DNA of 64,000 nt from an uncultured Prevotellaceae bacterium (GCA_900319225.1 ONNV01000001.1:222663-286662); one strand, 5' to 3'; counted from the first letter of the stretch, positions 9,601 through 18,037 are shown. The notes: generated by a model from the sequence alone, not told the origin. A program made the numbers and translations.

Positions 9601-11021
9601 AACAGGAATTCCTGGTCAAAGGCACCGCTAACGTTTATATCGCGGTACTGGTATCGCTTGTACTCTATGCTGCCTATGTTGGTGCTGAAATTGCCGGTCA
9701 AACCGTCATCCTGTGTCTCAACCTGAGCCTGAGCCGTGAGGTTGCACTGGCCAAGGTCCGTTATACCGGTGATGGAGGTGAGGTTTACATCGGCGGCATT
9801 CAACGTGATGTCATACTTGTTGTCCAGACCGGCAAGAGAGCATTTGAGGTTTCCGGCACGACTGTTAAGTTCTATGTCAGACTCTATGTCCATGCCATCT
9901 CCCTCAAGTGAAGCCTTGAATGAGCCGTCGCCCAGGGAGGCAAGCTGAGAGGGAACGACCAGACCGAAACCGCGGAGCTGACCCTCCAGCCATGCGGGGA
10001 GCGTAGCGGAGAATGTGCCGTGAGCCTCAAGGTCCCTGTAACCTGTAACATGCATGGCGCTGTCAAGCAGGAGCGATCCGCTCATGCCAAGGTCTATGAC
10101 GCTATGGGGAGCGCGAAGGTAGAGACCGTTGATGTTCAGCTTTTCATCGCCGCTTTTACCCTTGAGCGTTATGTTCAGCGGGTCTGTCACGGAGGCCATC
10201 TGCGGAATGAAAGCCTTGAAATCAGATCCGGTAAACGTACTCCTTATATCAAACTCGGCCTGTGGAACTCCGGAGAGCGGTGTCTTCATTCCGATAGCGG
10301 CTGTAAGACGCTCTGCCACGAACTCGCTTGACGGGGTGGAGAAGGTGATGCCGGACAACTGTGTCATGTCAGTGCCAATGGTGACTGCACCTCTTGTCCT
10401 GGTCAGCCTGAATCCCGATTGCTCGGTGAAAGCGAGCTTACGTACTATGACGGATACAGAGTCAGCACTTATGTCCTTGATTGAGATGCTGGCGGTAAGG
10501 GCGCTTATGCCGATATGGTTGGGGTTGAAAAGGCTGTCTGTCTGCTCTGCGGTGCGCAGGTCATACCTTACTGAGCCGTTACGTACCAGAATTGAATTGG
10601 CCCTGAATGCCATGGAACCGTTACCACCGCTGAACAGATCCGTGAGGAAAGCATAGTTGGGCTGTGCATCTATGCTGTCCTTGCTGAGCAGGACGGTGGG
10701 GCTGTTTACCCTGACGCTGGTTATGCTGACCTTCTTGCGAATCAGCTGGAACGGTTTGAGACGCAGTGATACGGAGGCTGCATGGGCCAGGGTATCATGA
10801 CTCAAATCATAGACGGTAAGGTCATCGATGGTAATGCCGAAAGGATATACCAGCTGGACGCGGCCGGCACTGACATCCGTCCCCAGTGCGGCTTGTGCTA
10901 TGCGGACTACATGCAATGCGGCATCCTGCTGAATCTTCTTGTTATTCAGCAGACAATGGCCGGTCAGGAACATGACGATGAGCGTGGCCAGGATAATATG
11001 TACAACCTTCCCGGTTTTCAT
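6684..11021 (-). CDS. tamB: TamB/AsmA-like translocation and assembly protein (DUF490)
   Basis: 1445 residues from the ATG at 11021; a TTG three codons upstream is not needed. An N-terminal signal anchor (VVHIILATLIVMFLTGHCLL) is followed by a very long, repetitive beta-rich periplasmic region of short alternating strands, as expected for the hydrophobic groove of TamB and related AsmA-like lipid-transfer proteins. The C-terminal DUF490 domain is recognisable (NITFNIDMPSGTSEERDIL, STEEQRNTQFMYLLVIGRFF) and the protein ends in an aromatic residue (GVGLVFERDF). Its likely role is phospholipid transport or outer-membrane protein assembly between the two membranes. No tamA-type gene is adjacent. 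Family assignment is strong; which of the two roles it has is unresolved. Confidence 0.9.
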   Translation of the reverse strand: MKTGKVVHIILATLIVMFLTGHCLLNNKKIQQDAALHVVRIAQAALGTDVSAGRVQLVYPFGITIDDLTVYDLSHDTLAHAASVSLRLKPFQLIRKKVSITSVRVNSPTVLLSKDSIDAQPNYAFLTDLFSGGNGSMAFRANSILVRNGSVRYDLRTAEQTDSLFNPNHIGISALTASISIKDISADSVSVIVRKLAFTEQSGFRLTRTRGAVTIGTDMTQLSGITFSTPSSEFVAERLTAAIGMKTPLSGVPQAEFDIRSTFTGSDFKAFIPQMASVTDPLNITLKGKSGDEKLNINGLYLRAPHSVIDLGMSGSLLLDSAMHVTGYRDLEAHGTFSATLPAWLEGQLRGFGLVVPSQLASLGDGSFKASLEGDGMDIESDIELNSRAGNLKCSLAGLDNKYDITLNAADVNLTSITGITDLGQCNLTAQAQVETQDDGLTGNFSTNIGSIEYKRYQYRDINVSGAFDQEFLFTDLKFTDANGSLKLYAGVGTGDIPFYTIKVDADSLNLAAYNLSARDSMSLTSTLAADLIGPDLDHMTGRISVDSLSYADRIDSWFMNNLTVSIGEYNDLIKVISVYSDFMNMSVVGDYKLTQLPASLAKASSDILPTIGKMVADNIGAKGYLHSTNSFSVEASIDRLDFLPAVFHYPVSLDRPAHLQMTFIDDDSICIGQLTVPQITVAGQTLRDAMVSVNSTDGTGYAHIMGSLDDQNEGGTDVNISLMAFTDIVRGTYSWNNTTANINGTAKTLSQFFRYDTRRGLKSLTFVDTTNVLVNGTRWDLSIARISTDNHKVSISDFSASNQNQYLYADGTISADSSDVIRLSMKNIDLGHTLSILGSNNAGLEGIASGEIFLAGVLGNPAFYGMCDISDFRFMDSYHGDLTANCNWNSSDRRVEMKATMVDKDIAATTVTGQYYPDSRYIDATIDADHTDLHFLNTWTHSAFQDLGGRAIGKLRLFGNLPDLDMEGEAILEDGYFVQDDVNTTFYVKRDTLWFEPGQMIFRDVEFYDKQGHDGLLTCILTHDKFSYWRVDMTADVADMLVYYQPVTEKSDISASVYAEGSMTLKYHPATGLAITVDARTAPGTRINYNPSSASVADYNFLTIVDRNTIHMNADTVKAIIPAKTKTGKRFSLDFVIRCSEDALVEMSLASLNGFFRGNGDISLKYDSKDGPVINGIYNLSYGQCSLSLEDLIRKNFTLMEGSYVRFNGDPLDTEFNLQTYHNVNSVSIYDLDPSATSSNNVRVRCLMDITGNVSDPNITFNIDMPSGTSEERDILASATSTEEQRNTQFMYLLVIGRFFTYDMNTVNNGLTPSTMESLVNSTVSAQINNLLSQVLDNEKVSISSNLSASSYLSNDATNLNNKELEGILEAHLLDNRLLVNGSFGYRENTINNTSNFIGDLEVKYKLFPRKGISIKGYNKANDKYFSKTTLTTQGVGLVFERDF

Positions 11022-11027
11022 CGAATG

Positions 11028-11035
11028 CAAAAATA
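11028..11035 (-). promoter_or_regulatory. Candidate -7 element directly before tamB-like gene
   Basis: TATTTTTG (TAnnTTTG match) ends only 6 bp before the ATG at 11021. If used, transcription would begin at or very near the start codon. No clear -33 element. Confidence 0.35.
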
Positions 11036-11227
11036 ATTTAAAAATAGATATATTATATCAGTTGTAGCAATAAAGTTATGCACAAGTTTTATGCCCAAGT
11101 AACTGTCATAGGCCGTTTTGAGGTGAAAACAGGCTCATTCATACGATGAAATGGGCAATATTTGGTGGTGTTGAAAAGTGGTCTCTCTTTTTTGTTTTTT
11201 AAGTACCCAACTTAGCCTTTTATTTAG

Positions 11228-11235
11228 TAATTTTG
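11228..11235 (+). promoter_or_regulatory. Candidate -7 element for the nqr operon
   Basis: TAATTTTG, full TAnnTTTG match, 48 bp upstream of the nqrA ATG. The T-rich run at 11188-11200 lies further upstream than a normal -33 element. The rest of the 11036-11283 gap is AT-rich and shows no other feature to me. Confidence 0.5.
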
Positions 11236-11283
11236 CGCCCGAATTTTAGAATACTATTAAATTATATATCAACTAACAACAAA

Positions 11284-12633
11284 ATGGCAGAAATCATTCG
11301 TTTACGAAAAGGTCTGGACATCAAGTTGCTGGGCGCTCCCGTCAAGGAGTTGACAGAGGTTGGTCTTGCGGAGTCATACGCGTTATGCCCCGATGACTTT
11401 ACCGGAGTTACTCCCAAACCGGTCGTCAAGGAACAGCAGACCGTCAAGGCCGGTGAGGCTCTGTTCATTGACAAGAACCACCCTGAGGTGAAATACGTTT
11501 CGCCCGTGAGCGGTGAGGTTGTTGCAGTGAACCGTGGTGCCCGCCGTAAGGTCATGAGCATTGTGGTCAAGCCCGATGCAAAACAGAAGTATGTCGAGTT
11601 CGGAACCAAGAGTGTTCAGTCACTCTCTGGCGAGGAGGTAAAGGCCACTCTCCTGGAGTCTGGTCTTTTCTCATTCTTCCGCCAGCGTCCTTATGACGTT
11701 ATCGCCAACCCGGCCGATGCTCCCCGTGGCATCTTTGTGTCAGCATTTGATTCCAAACCTCTTGCTCCTGATTTTGAGTTCGTTCTCCAGGGCAATGAGC
11801 TGGACTTCCGCACAGGTCTGAGCGCTATCGCCAAGATAGCTCCCACAACCCTGAGCATCAGCGCAGACCAGAAGGCAGAGACTCTTACCGATGCCAAGAA
11901 CGTTGACCTGTATGCATTCAAGGGTGCACATCCCGCAGGTAACGTAGGTGTTCAGATCAACCACATCAAGCCCGTTAACAAGGGTGAGGTTGTATGGACC
12001 ATCGATCCCGAGGCTGTAATTTTCATAGGCCGTCTGTTCAACAAGGGCGTTGTGGATATGACACGCGTAATTGCCGTAGCAGGTGAGGAGATTGTAAATC
12101 CCCAGTACCTCAAGGTTATTGCAGGTGCCAAGATCTCATCAATCGTTGACGGCCGTCTCAACAAGACTGAGCATATCCGTATCATCAACGGTAACGTTCT
12201 TACCGGCGTCAAGTGCACCAAGGATGATTACCTGGGTGCATTCAGCAACATGGTTACCGTTATTCCCGAGGGTGATGACGTGAACGAGTTCATGGGTTGG
12301 ATTGCTCCGCGTTTTGGTCAGTTCAGCGTAAGCCGCTCATTCTTCTCATGGCTGTCATGCAAGAAGCGTTTCAGCATTGATGCCCGTATCAAGGGTGGTG
12401 AGCGTCACATGATCATGTCAAATGAGTATGATAAGGTGTTCCCCATGGATATCTATCCCGAGTTCCTTATCAAGGCAATCATTACCGGCAATATCGACAA
12501 GATGGAGGCTTACGGAATCTATGAGGTAGCCCCTGAGGATTTTGCACTGTGTGAGTTTGTAGATTCATCTAAACTTGAGCTTCAGCGTATTGTACGCGAG
12601 GGCTTGAATAACCTTCGTGCCGAAATGGCCTAA
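11284..12633 (+). CDS. nqrA: Na+-translocating NADH:quinone reductase subunit A
   Basis: 449 residues starting MAEIIRLRKGLDIKLLG, the usual NqrA N-terminus; an in-frame CTG/ATT region upstream is not coding. NqrA is the cytoplasmic-side subunit that binds near the quinone site of the Na+-NQR complex. It contains a barrel-sandwich-like N-terminal part (VKYVSPVSGEVVAVNRGARR) and the conserved GAHPAGNVGVQINHI and GQFSVSRSFFSWL blocks. It is the first gene of nqrABCDEF, all on the same strand with gaps of 5-19 bp. The complex oxidises NADH, reduces quinone and pumps Na+ out, and is the main Na+ pump of many Bacteroidales. Confidence 0.97.
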   Translation: MAEIIRLRKGLDIKLLGAPVKELTEVGLAESYALCPDDFTGVTPKPVVKEQQTVKAGEALFIDKNHPEVKYVSPVSGEVVAVNRGARRKVMSIVVKPDAKQKYVEFGTKSVQSLSGEEVKATLLESGLFSFFRQRPYDVIANPADAPRGIFVSAFDSKPLAPDFEFVLQGNELDFRTGLSAIAKIAPTTLSISADQKAETLTDAKNVDLYAFKGAHPAGNVGVQINHIKPVNKGEVVWTIDPEAVIFIGRLFNKGVVDMTRVIAVAGEEIVNPQYLKVIAGAKISSIVDGRLNKTEHIRIINGNVLTGVKCTKDDYLGAFSNMVTVIPEGDDVNEFMGWIAPRFGQFSVSRSFFSWLSCKKRFSIDARIKGGERHMIMSNEYDKVFPMDIYPEFLIKAIITGNIDKMEAYGIYEVAPEDFALCEFVDSSKLELQRIVREGLNNLRAEMA

Positions 12634-12647
12634 AAACCTGTGGAGTT

Positions 12648-13805
12648 ATGAGTTTAAGAAATTTCATAGACAATATTAAACCGCAATTTGAGGAGGGCGG
12701 CAAACTGCACGCTTTCCGTTCGGTTTTTGAAGGTTTTGAGACCTTCCTTTATGTTCCGAACACAACCGCCAAGAACGGTGTGAACATTCACGACTCATTT
12801 GACAGCAAGCGTATGATGATCATGGTTGTCATCGCTCTCTGCCCGGCTCTGCTGTTCGGTATGTACAATGTAGGCTATCAGCACTACGCTCTGGCTAACA
12901 TTGACGGTTCATTCTGGAATATGTTCTGGTTCGGTTTCCTGGCCGTTCTGCCCAGACTGATTGTTTCATATGTCGTAGGTCTTACAATAGAGTTCATCGT
13001 GGCTCAGTGGAAGCATGAGGAGATTCAGGAGGGATACCTGGTATCAGGTTTCATCATTCCTCTGATCGTTCCCGCCACCACACCGCTGTGGATACTTGCC
13101 CTGGCTGTGGCTTTCTCAGTCATCTTTGCCAAGGAGATATTCGGCGGTACAGGCATGAACTTCTTGAACGTTGCCCTGATTACCCGTGCATTCATATTCT
13201 TTGCATATCCTTCTGTAATCACCGGTGAGACCGTTTGGGTGGTTGACCACGCAATCTGCGGCCTGGGTGCCGACATTGACGGTATGACCGCCGCTACAGC
13301 TCTGGGTACCGCTGCTACTACAACCGCAGCTCCCGCATTCTCAATGGATATGGTATACGGCCTGATCCCCGGATCAGTTGGTGAGACCAGTGTGATTGCC
13401 ATCGCTCTTGGCGCTCTGCTGCTTCTCTATACCGGAATCGCAAGCTGGAAGACAATGCTCTCAGTATTTGTCGGCGGTATCCTGATGGCTCTGGTATACA
13501 ACCAGTGGGGTCCGGACAACGCAATGGCTCAGATGCCCTGGTACGAGCATATCTGCCTGGGCGGTTTCTGCTTCGGTGCCGTATTTATGGCTACTGATCC
13601 TGTTACATCAGCCCGCACAGAGGTTGGTAAGTGGATCTACGGTCTGCTCATAGGTATGATGGCTATCACAATCCGCGTCATGAACCCCGGTTATCCCGAA
13701 GGTATGATGCTGGCCATCCTGCTCATGAACTGCTTCGCTCCGCTTATTGACTACTGCGTAGTACAGCGTAACGTGAACAAACGTCTTAACAGAATAAACA
13801 AATAA
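12648..13805 (+). CDS. nqrB: Na+-NQR subunit B, FMN-carrying membrane subunit
   Basis: 385 residues with about ten transmembrane segments. It carries covalent FMN on a Thr in the family's flavinylation motif; here DGMTAATALG around residues 211-220 fits, with Thr217 the likely attachment site. The conserved block KEIFGGTGMNFLNVALITRA is present. NqrB also holds riboflavin and forms much of the Na+ path. It lies 14 bp downstream of nqrA. No apbE flavin transferase, which would attach the FMN, is present in the window, so it must be elsewhere. Confidence 0.96.
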   Translation: MSLRNFIDNIKPQFEEGGKLHAFRSVFEGFETFLYVPNTTAKNGVNIHDSFDSKRMMIMVVIALCPALLFGMYNVGYQHYALANIDGSFWNMFWFGFLAVLPRLIVSYVVGLTIEFIVAQWKHEEIQEGYLVSGFIIPLIVPATTPLWILALAVAFSVIFAKEIFGGTGMNFLNVALITRAFIFFAYPSVITGETVWVVDHAICGLGADIDGMTAATALGTAATTTAAPAFSMDMVYGLIPGSVGETSVIAIALGALLLLYTGIASWKTMLSVFVGGILMALVYNQWGPDNAMAQMPWYEHICLGGFCFGAVFMATDPVTSARTEVGKWIYGLLIGMMAITIRVMNPGYPEGMMLAILLMNCFAPLIDYCVVQRNVNKRLNRINK

Positions 13806-13810
13806 GGATT

Positions 13811-14644
13811 ATGGCTACGAAAAAATTCAAATGCAAGGTTTGTGGCTATGTCCACGAAGGAGATAAGGCTCCTGAGAAGTGCCCTATGTGTCAGGCACCT
13901 CAGAGTGAGTTCGAGGAGATTGTCGAGGCTGCTCCTGCCAAGAAGGGGCTCAATACCAACAGCAACGTTTATACCATTGTATATTCGGCCGTGATGGTTA
14001 TCATTGTGGCTTTCCTGCTGGTATTCGTATCACAGACACTCAAGGATCGTCAGACTGCAAATGTCATTAACGATACCAAGCAGCAGATACTCTCTGCCCT
14101 GAATCTGCGTGACCTGCCCGATGTGGCCGGTACATACAGTAAGGTTATCAAGGCCGATGCCCTGATGAAGGCAGACGGTTCACTGGCCACTTATAACGGT
14201 GAGTTCAATACATCTTACAAGTCGGAGTCAGATAATGGTAACCTGCATGTCTTTGTTGCAGAGATTGACGGTCAGACCAAATACGTCATACCTATGAACG
14301 GTCTTGGACTGTGGGGTACCATCTGGGGTTACATTGCCCTGAATGATGACCGCAACACCGTTTACGGCGTATATTTCTCACACTCATCCGAGACTCCGGG
14401 TCTGGGTGGAGAGATTGCAGGTCTCAAGTTCCAGAGCAGATTCCCCGGTAAGGAGGTGGTTGACGGAAATAAGGTTGGCCTCAAGGTGGTCAAGTTCGGC
14501 AAGGCCGACAAGGACTCAAAGTTTGAGGTTGACGGTGTGACCGGTGCCACAATCACATCAACAGGTGTGAATGCTATGATTAATAAGGTGCTGTCAGCCT
14601 ACGTTCCGTTCCTGACTGCCGCTAATGTAGAATCTAACGATTGA
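13811..14644 (+). CDS. nqrC: Na+-NQR subunit C with N-terminal rubredoxin-like domain
   Basis: 277 residues. Residues 1-35 are a rubredoxin-like iron/zinc ribbon: FKCKVCGYVHEG (Cys8, Cys11) and PEKCPMCQAPQSEF (Cys24, Cys27), closest in form to the C-terminal domain of rubrerythrin. A short Ala/Glu/Lys linker leads to the normal NqrC start (NTNSNVYTIVYSAVMVII), one transmembrane helix (~53-73), and the periplasmic FMN-binding domain with GLGLWGTIWGY and the flavinylation motif DGVTGATITS (Thr247). The start follows nqrB by 5 bp with an AAGGATT leader, and no alternative Met lies between the ribbon and the helix. The ribbon would face the cytoplasm. The fusion is seen directly; an electron-transfer or structural role for the ribbon is inference. 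Confidence 0.95.
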   Translation: MATKKFKCKVCGYVHEGDKAPEKCPMCQAPQSEFEEIVEAAPAKKGLNTNSNVYTIVYSAVMVIIVAFLLVFVSQTLKDRQTANVINDTKQQILSALNLRDLPDVAGTYSKVIKADALMKADGSLATYNGEFNTSYKSESDNGNLHVFVAEIDGQTKYVIPMNGLGLWGTIWGYIALNDDRNTVYGVYFSHSSETPGLGGEIAGLKFQSRFPGKEVVDGNKVGLKVVKFGKADKDSKFEVDGVTGATITSTGVNAMINKVLSAYVPFLTAANVESND

Positions 14645-14651
14645 TAGGATT

Positions 14652-15272
14652 ATGGCAAACAAGAACAGTGAGGCTTTTAAACAGCCGTTGTGGGTCAACA
14701 ACCCTGTGCTGGTTCAGATTCTGGGTATCTGTTCGGCTCTGGCCGTAACGGCTCAGCTCAAACCCGCCATCGTGATGGGTCTTTCAGTTACCATCATCGT
14801 GGCTATGTCAAACGTGATTATCTCACTCCTGCGTAATACAATCCCCAACCGTATCCGCATCATCATCCAGCTTGTGGTTGTGGCCGCTCTGGTTACTGTA
14901 GTAAGCGAGATACTTAAGGCTTTTGCATACGATGTGAGCGTTCAGCTTTCCGTATATATCGGACTTATCATTACCAACTGTATCCTTATGGGTCGTCTGG
15001 AGGCTTTTGCCATGCAGAACGGTCCTTGGGCATCGTTCCTGGACGGTATAGGTAACGGTCTGGGTTATGCGGCAATACTGGTAGTGGTTGCATTTGTACG
15101 TGAACTCTTTGGTAGCGGAACCCTGTTCGGTTTCCAGATTATACCGCAGGCCTGCTATGAGGCCGGTTACCTGAACAACGGTCTTATGATTATGCCGCCT
15201 ATGGCTCTTATCCTGACCGGCTGTATCATATGGTATCATCGCGCCAAGAACAAGGATTTACAGGAAAACTAA
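14652..15272 (+). CDS. nqrD: Na+-NQR subunit D
   Basis: 206 residues, six transmembrane helices, no soluble domain. Cys27 (LGICSALAVTAQLK) and Cys110 (IITNCILMGR) are the two conserved cysteines that, with two from NqrE, hold the intramembrane iron-sulfur cluster between NqrF and NqrC. It is homologous to NqrE and to RnfA/E. Seven bp separate it from nqrC, with a GGATT-ATG start context also seen before nqrC. Confidence 0.97.
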   Translation: MANKNSEAFKQPLWVNNPVLVQILGICSALAVTAQLKPAIVMGLSVTIIVAMSNVIISLLRNTIPNRIRIIIQLVVVAALVTVVSEILKAFAYDVSVQLSVYIGLIITNCILMGRLEAFAMQNGPWASFLDGIGNGLGYAAILVVVAFVRELFGSGTLFGFQIIPQACYEAGYLNNGLMIMPPMALILTGCIIWYHRAKNKDLQEN

Positions 15273-15291
15273 TCTCAAAGCGTAAAGAACT

Positions 15292-15900
15292 ATGGAACAT
15301 TTCTTCAGTTTACTTGTCAGGTCGATATTCGTCGACAACATGATATTTGCGTTCTTCCTGGGTATGTGCTCATTCCTGGCTGTCAGCAAGAACGTAAAGA
15401 CAGCTTTGGGACTTGGTGTAGCTGTCATCTTTGTGGAGCTCATTACACTTCCCGTAAACTATCTGCTCCAGACCAAGGTGCTTGAGCCTATGGGCCTGGA
15501 ATTCCTGAGTTTCATCCTTTTCATCGCAGTTATTGCCGGTATTGTCCAGCTGGTTGAGATGGTGGTTGAGAAATTCTCTCCCTCCCTCTACAACTCTCTG
15601 GGTATATTCCTGCCGCTTATTGCCGTGAACTGCGCCATCATGGGTGCATCACTGTTCATGCAGCAGCGTATCGGTATGGATCCGGACAACACACAGGCCA
15701 TCACATCATTCGGTGACTCAATCGCTTATGCACTGGGTTCCGGTATCGGTTGGGCTCTGGCTATTGTCTGCCTGGCTGCCATCCGCGAGAAGATGGAATA
15801 CTGCGATGTCCCCAAACCCCTGAAGGGAGTTGGTATAACTTTCATTACCGTAGGTCTGATGGCCATGGCTTTCATGTGTTTCTCAGGTCTGGCAATTTAA
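15292..15900 (+). CDS. nqrE: Na+-NQR subunit E
   Basis: 202 residues, six transmembrane helices, paired in inverted topology with NqrD. Cys26 ([14 protein letters not shown]) and Cys114 ([12 protein letters not shown]) are the expected ligands of the shared intramembrane iron-sulfur centre. The C-terminal [15 protein letters not shown] loop is typical of the subunit. Nineteen bp after nqrD. Confidence 0.97.
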   Translation: MEHFFSLLVRSIFVDNMIFAFFLGMCSFLAVSKNVKTALGLGVAVIFVELITLPVNYLLQTKVLEPMGLEFLSFILFIAVIAGIVQLVEMVVEKFSPSLYNSLGIFLPLIAVNCAIMGASLFMQQRIGMDPDNTQAITSFGDSIAYALGSGIGWALAIVCLAAIREKMEYCDVPKPLKGVGITFITVGLMAMAFMCFSGLAI

Positions 15901-15913
15901 AAAAGGTAATATT

Positions 15914-17179
15914 ATGAATCTGTATTTATCAAGCATTATAGTTTTTCTGGCCGTTATCCTGCTGCTGGTGGTAATCCTGCTGGTGGCCAAGAGCTACCTG
16001 GTTGCCTCTGGCAAGGTTAAGGTAACAATCAACGGCGACAAGGAACTTGAGGTGAATTCAGGCGCAAGCCTCTTGAGCACCCTTGCTGAGAACGGTGTTT
16101 ATCTGCCCTCAGCCTGCGGTGGTAAGGGTTCTTGCGGACAGTGCAAATGCCAGGTCGTTGAGGGCGGCGGTGAGATTCTGGACTCTGAGAAGGGTCATTT
16201 CACCCGCAAGCAGATCAAGGACAACTGGCGTCTGGGTTGCCAGTGCAAGGTCAAGGGTGACCTCTCCATCAAGGTTCCTGAGAGCGTTCTGGGTGTAAAA
16301 GAGTGGGAGTGCGAGGTTATCTCCAACAAGAACGTGGCTACCTTTATCAAGGAGTTCATCGTTCAGCTTCCTCCAGGAGAGCACATGGATTTCCTTCCCG
16401 GAAGTTACGCTCAGATCAAGATTCCCGCATACTCTATGGATTATGACAAGGATATCGATAAGGACCTTATCGGTCCCGAGTATCTGCCTGCATGGGAGAA
16501 GTTCGGTCTATTTGGCCTTAAATCGGTCGTAAAGGAGCCTACCATCCGTGCTTACTCTATGGCCAACTATCCTGCCGAGGGTGACCGCATCATGCTGACA
16601 GTACGTATCGCTACACCTCCTTTCAAGCCGAAACCGGAGGTTGGTTTCCAGGATGTTCCCACCGGTGTGGCTTCATCTTATATCTTCAGCCTCAAGCCCG
16701 GTGACAAGGTTATCATGTCAGGTCCTTACGGTGAGTTCCATCCTATCTTTGACTCAAAGAAGGAGATGATCTGGGTTGGCGGTGGTGCCGGTATGGCTCC
16801 TCTGCGTGCACAGATCATGCATATGACCAAGACTCTTAAGACCACAGACCGTGAGATGCATTATTTCTACGGCGCACGTGCCCTTAATGAGGTATTCTAT
16901 CTGCAGGACTTCCTCCAGATAGAGAAGGAGTTCCCCAACTTCCACTTCCATCTGGCTCTGGACCGTCCGGATCCCGCAGCCGATGCAGCAGGCGTGAAGT
17001 ACACTCCGGGTTTTGTGCATAACGTAATGTACGAGACCTATCTTAAGGACCATGAGGCTCCTGAGGATATCGAGTACTACATGTGCGGACCTGGCCCCAT
17101 GTCAAAGGCCGTTACCGGTATGCTGGACAGCCTGGGCGTTGATCCCGCATCAATCATGTACGATAACTTTGGCGGATAA
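15914..17179 (+). CDS. nqrF: Na+-NQR subunit F, NADH dehydrogenase subunit
   Basis: 421 residues: an N-terminal membrane anchor (~5-27), a plant-type 2Fe-2S ferredoxin domain with Cys68, Cys74, Cys77 and Cys109 (ACGGKGSCGQCKC, then LGCQC), and an FNR-like FAD/NADH domain (RAYSMANYP for FAD; WVGGGAGMAPLRAQI and MCGPGPM for NADH). It is the electron entry point: NADH to FAD to 2Fe-2S, then to the NqrD/E centre. It ends the operon and is followed by two terminators. Length and motifs are normal. Confidence 0.97.
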   Translation: MNLYLSSIIVFLAVILLLVVILLVAKSYLVASGKVKVTINGDKELEVNSGASLLSTLAENGVYLPSACGGKGSCGQCKCQVVEGGGEILDSEKGHFTRKQIKDNWRLGCQCKVKGDLSIKVPESVLGVKEWECEVISNKNVATFIKEFIVQLPPGEHMDFLPGSYAQIKIPAYSMDYDKDIDKDLIGPEYLPAWEKFGLFGLKSVVKEPTIRAYSMANYPAEGDRIMLTVRIATPPFKPKPEVGFQDVPTGVASSYIFSLKPGDKVIMSGPYGEFHPIFDSKKEMIWVGGGAGMAPLRAQIMHMTKTLKTTDREMHYFYGARALNEVFYLQDFLQIEKEFPNFHFHLALDRPDPAADAAGVKYTPGFVHNVMYETYLKDHEAPEDIEYYMCGPGPMSKAVTGMLDSLGVDPASIMYDNFGG

Positions 17180-17219
17180 AAAATGTGGAAAAGGGGACAG
17201 TCCCCTTTTCCACATTTTT
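17179..17219 (+). terminator. nqr operon terminator built on a GGGGACAGTCCCC core
   Basis: A perfect 19-bp stem (17179-17197 with 17201-17219) and a 3-nt loop right after the nqrF stop, ending in a T-run. The tip is GGGGACAGTCCCC, the same palindrome found three times inside pcrA. Confidence 0.85.
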
Positions 17220-17225
17220 CAGAAC

Positions 17226-17258
17226 AGCGGCTCCTTCTGGGGCCGCTTTTCTTTTTTT
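17226..17258 (+). terminator. Second terminator after nqrF
   Basis: AGCGGCTCC (17226-17234) pairs with GGGGCCGCT (17239-17247) with one G-T pair, followed by TTTTCTTTTTTT. It backs up the hairpin just before it. Confidence 0.85.
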
Positions 17259-17263
17259 ATTTG

Positions 17264-17271
17264 TAAGTTTG
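17264..17271 (+). promoter_or_regulatory. Candidate -7 element for the histidine phosphatase
   Basis: TAAGTTTG, full TAnnTTTG match, 26 bp upstream of the ATG and directly after the nqr terminators. Only a T-rich run is present upstream in place of a -33 TTTG. Confidence 0.45.
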
Positions 17272-17297
17272 CAAAGTCCTAATTCAAAACATAGTCT

Positions 17298-18032
17298 ATG
17301 ATGAAAAAGATAATGCTTATGATGGCCGCAGTCCTTATGTGCGGCATGTTTTCATTGAATGCTCAACCTACCTATACAGATATAGGTTTCAATGATATAG
17401 CCGATGTGTTTGCCGATGTTAAGGCCAATGAGACGGTGGTGTTCCTGCTCCGTCATGGCGAGCGTGGCAGTGATTACTCCAAGAATGGACTGCTTACTGA
17501 GAACGGCAAGGCTCAGGCCCGCTCGGTGGGTGAGAAGATTAAGAACGGTGAGCAGGCTTTCTATGCGCACTCTGATTATGGCCGCACTATTCAGAGCTGT
17601 GAGAATATTGCCATCGGCCGCGGTGATGAGTTCATTCATGAGGAGTGGGGCATACTGAACGGTGACTGGTACCGCAAGGATATTCCTGCAATCAGGCGTA
17701 ACGGCTGGGATAACTGGGAGTCACTCTCACAGTGGGCTTATGAAGGCGGTAAGGAAGAGGGCTTTTATAACCTTGAGGAGCGCAGCAAGGAGTGGCTGGA
17801 TTCCCTTAAGGCACATCTGCCGGGCATGAAACGTATCAACGTGCTCATATCACATGACTATATGGTTACTCCTATGGCCGTGTATGCATCGGACAAACAG
17901 GTTGACCTGCACTATTGGGTAAACCGCAAGTGGATTAATTATCTGGCCGGAGTTGCCATCATTATAGACCCGGAGGGTAACATGCGATTCAAGACCGTAC
18001 GTGGTCTGAACAGCGGCGTTCTGGGCCGATGA
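17298..18032 (+). CDS. Exported histidine phosphatase family protein
   Basis: 244 residues with a signal peptide (KKIMLMMAAVLMCGMFSLNA-QP). The phosphohistidine motif FLLRHGERG supplies the catalytic His and Arg; the downstream SHDYMV near residue 191 supplies the second His. This is the histidine acid phosphatase/phosphoglycerate mutase-like superfamily, with an exported location. The substrate is unknown; phytate or sugar phosphates are possible for exported members. Either of two adjacent ATGs (17298, 17301) could start it. Own promoter and terminator suggest a single-gene unit. Confidence 0.85.
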   Translation: MMKKIMLMMAAVLMCGMFSLNAQPTYTDIGFNDIADVFADVKANETVVFLLRHGERGSDYSKNGLLTENGKAQARSVGEKIKNGEQAFYAHSDYGRTIQSCENIAIGRGDEFIHEEWGILNGDWYRKDIPAIRRNGWDNWESLSQWAYEGGKEEGFYNLEERSKEWLDSLKAHLPGMKRINVLISHDYMVTPMAVYASDKQVDLHYWVNRKWINYLAGVAIIIDPEGNMRFKTVRGLNSGVLGR

Positions 18033-18037
18033 TGCAG

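Noticed and set aside
9736-10656. Long plus-strand open frames opposite the TamB-like gene
   Set aside because: They are complements of a repetitive coding sequence with biased codons; no family motifs and no start signals.
13811-13915. Separate rubredoxin gene misjoined to nqrC by a wrong start
   Set aside because: The ribbon and NqrC share one open frame with no stop, the start has the operon's usual spacing, and no internal Met lies between the ribbon and the helix.
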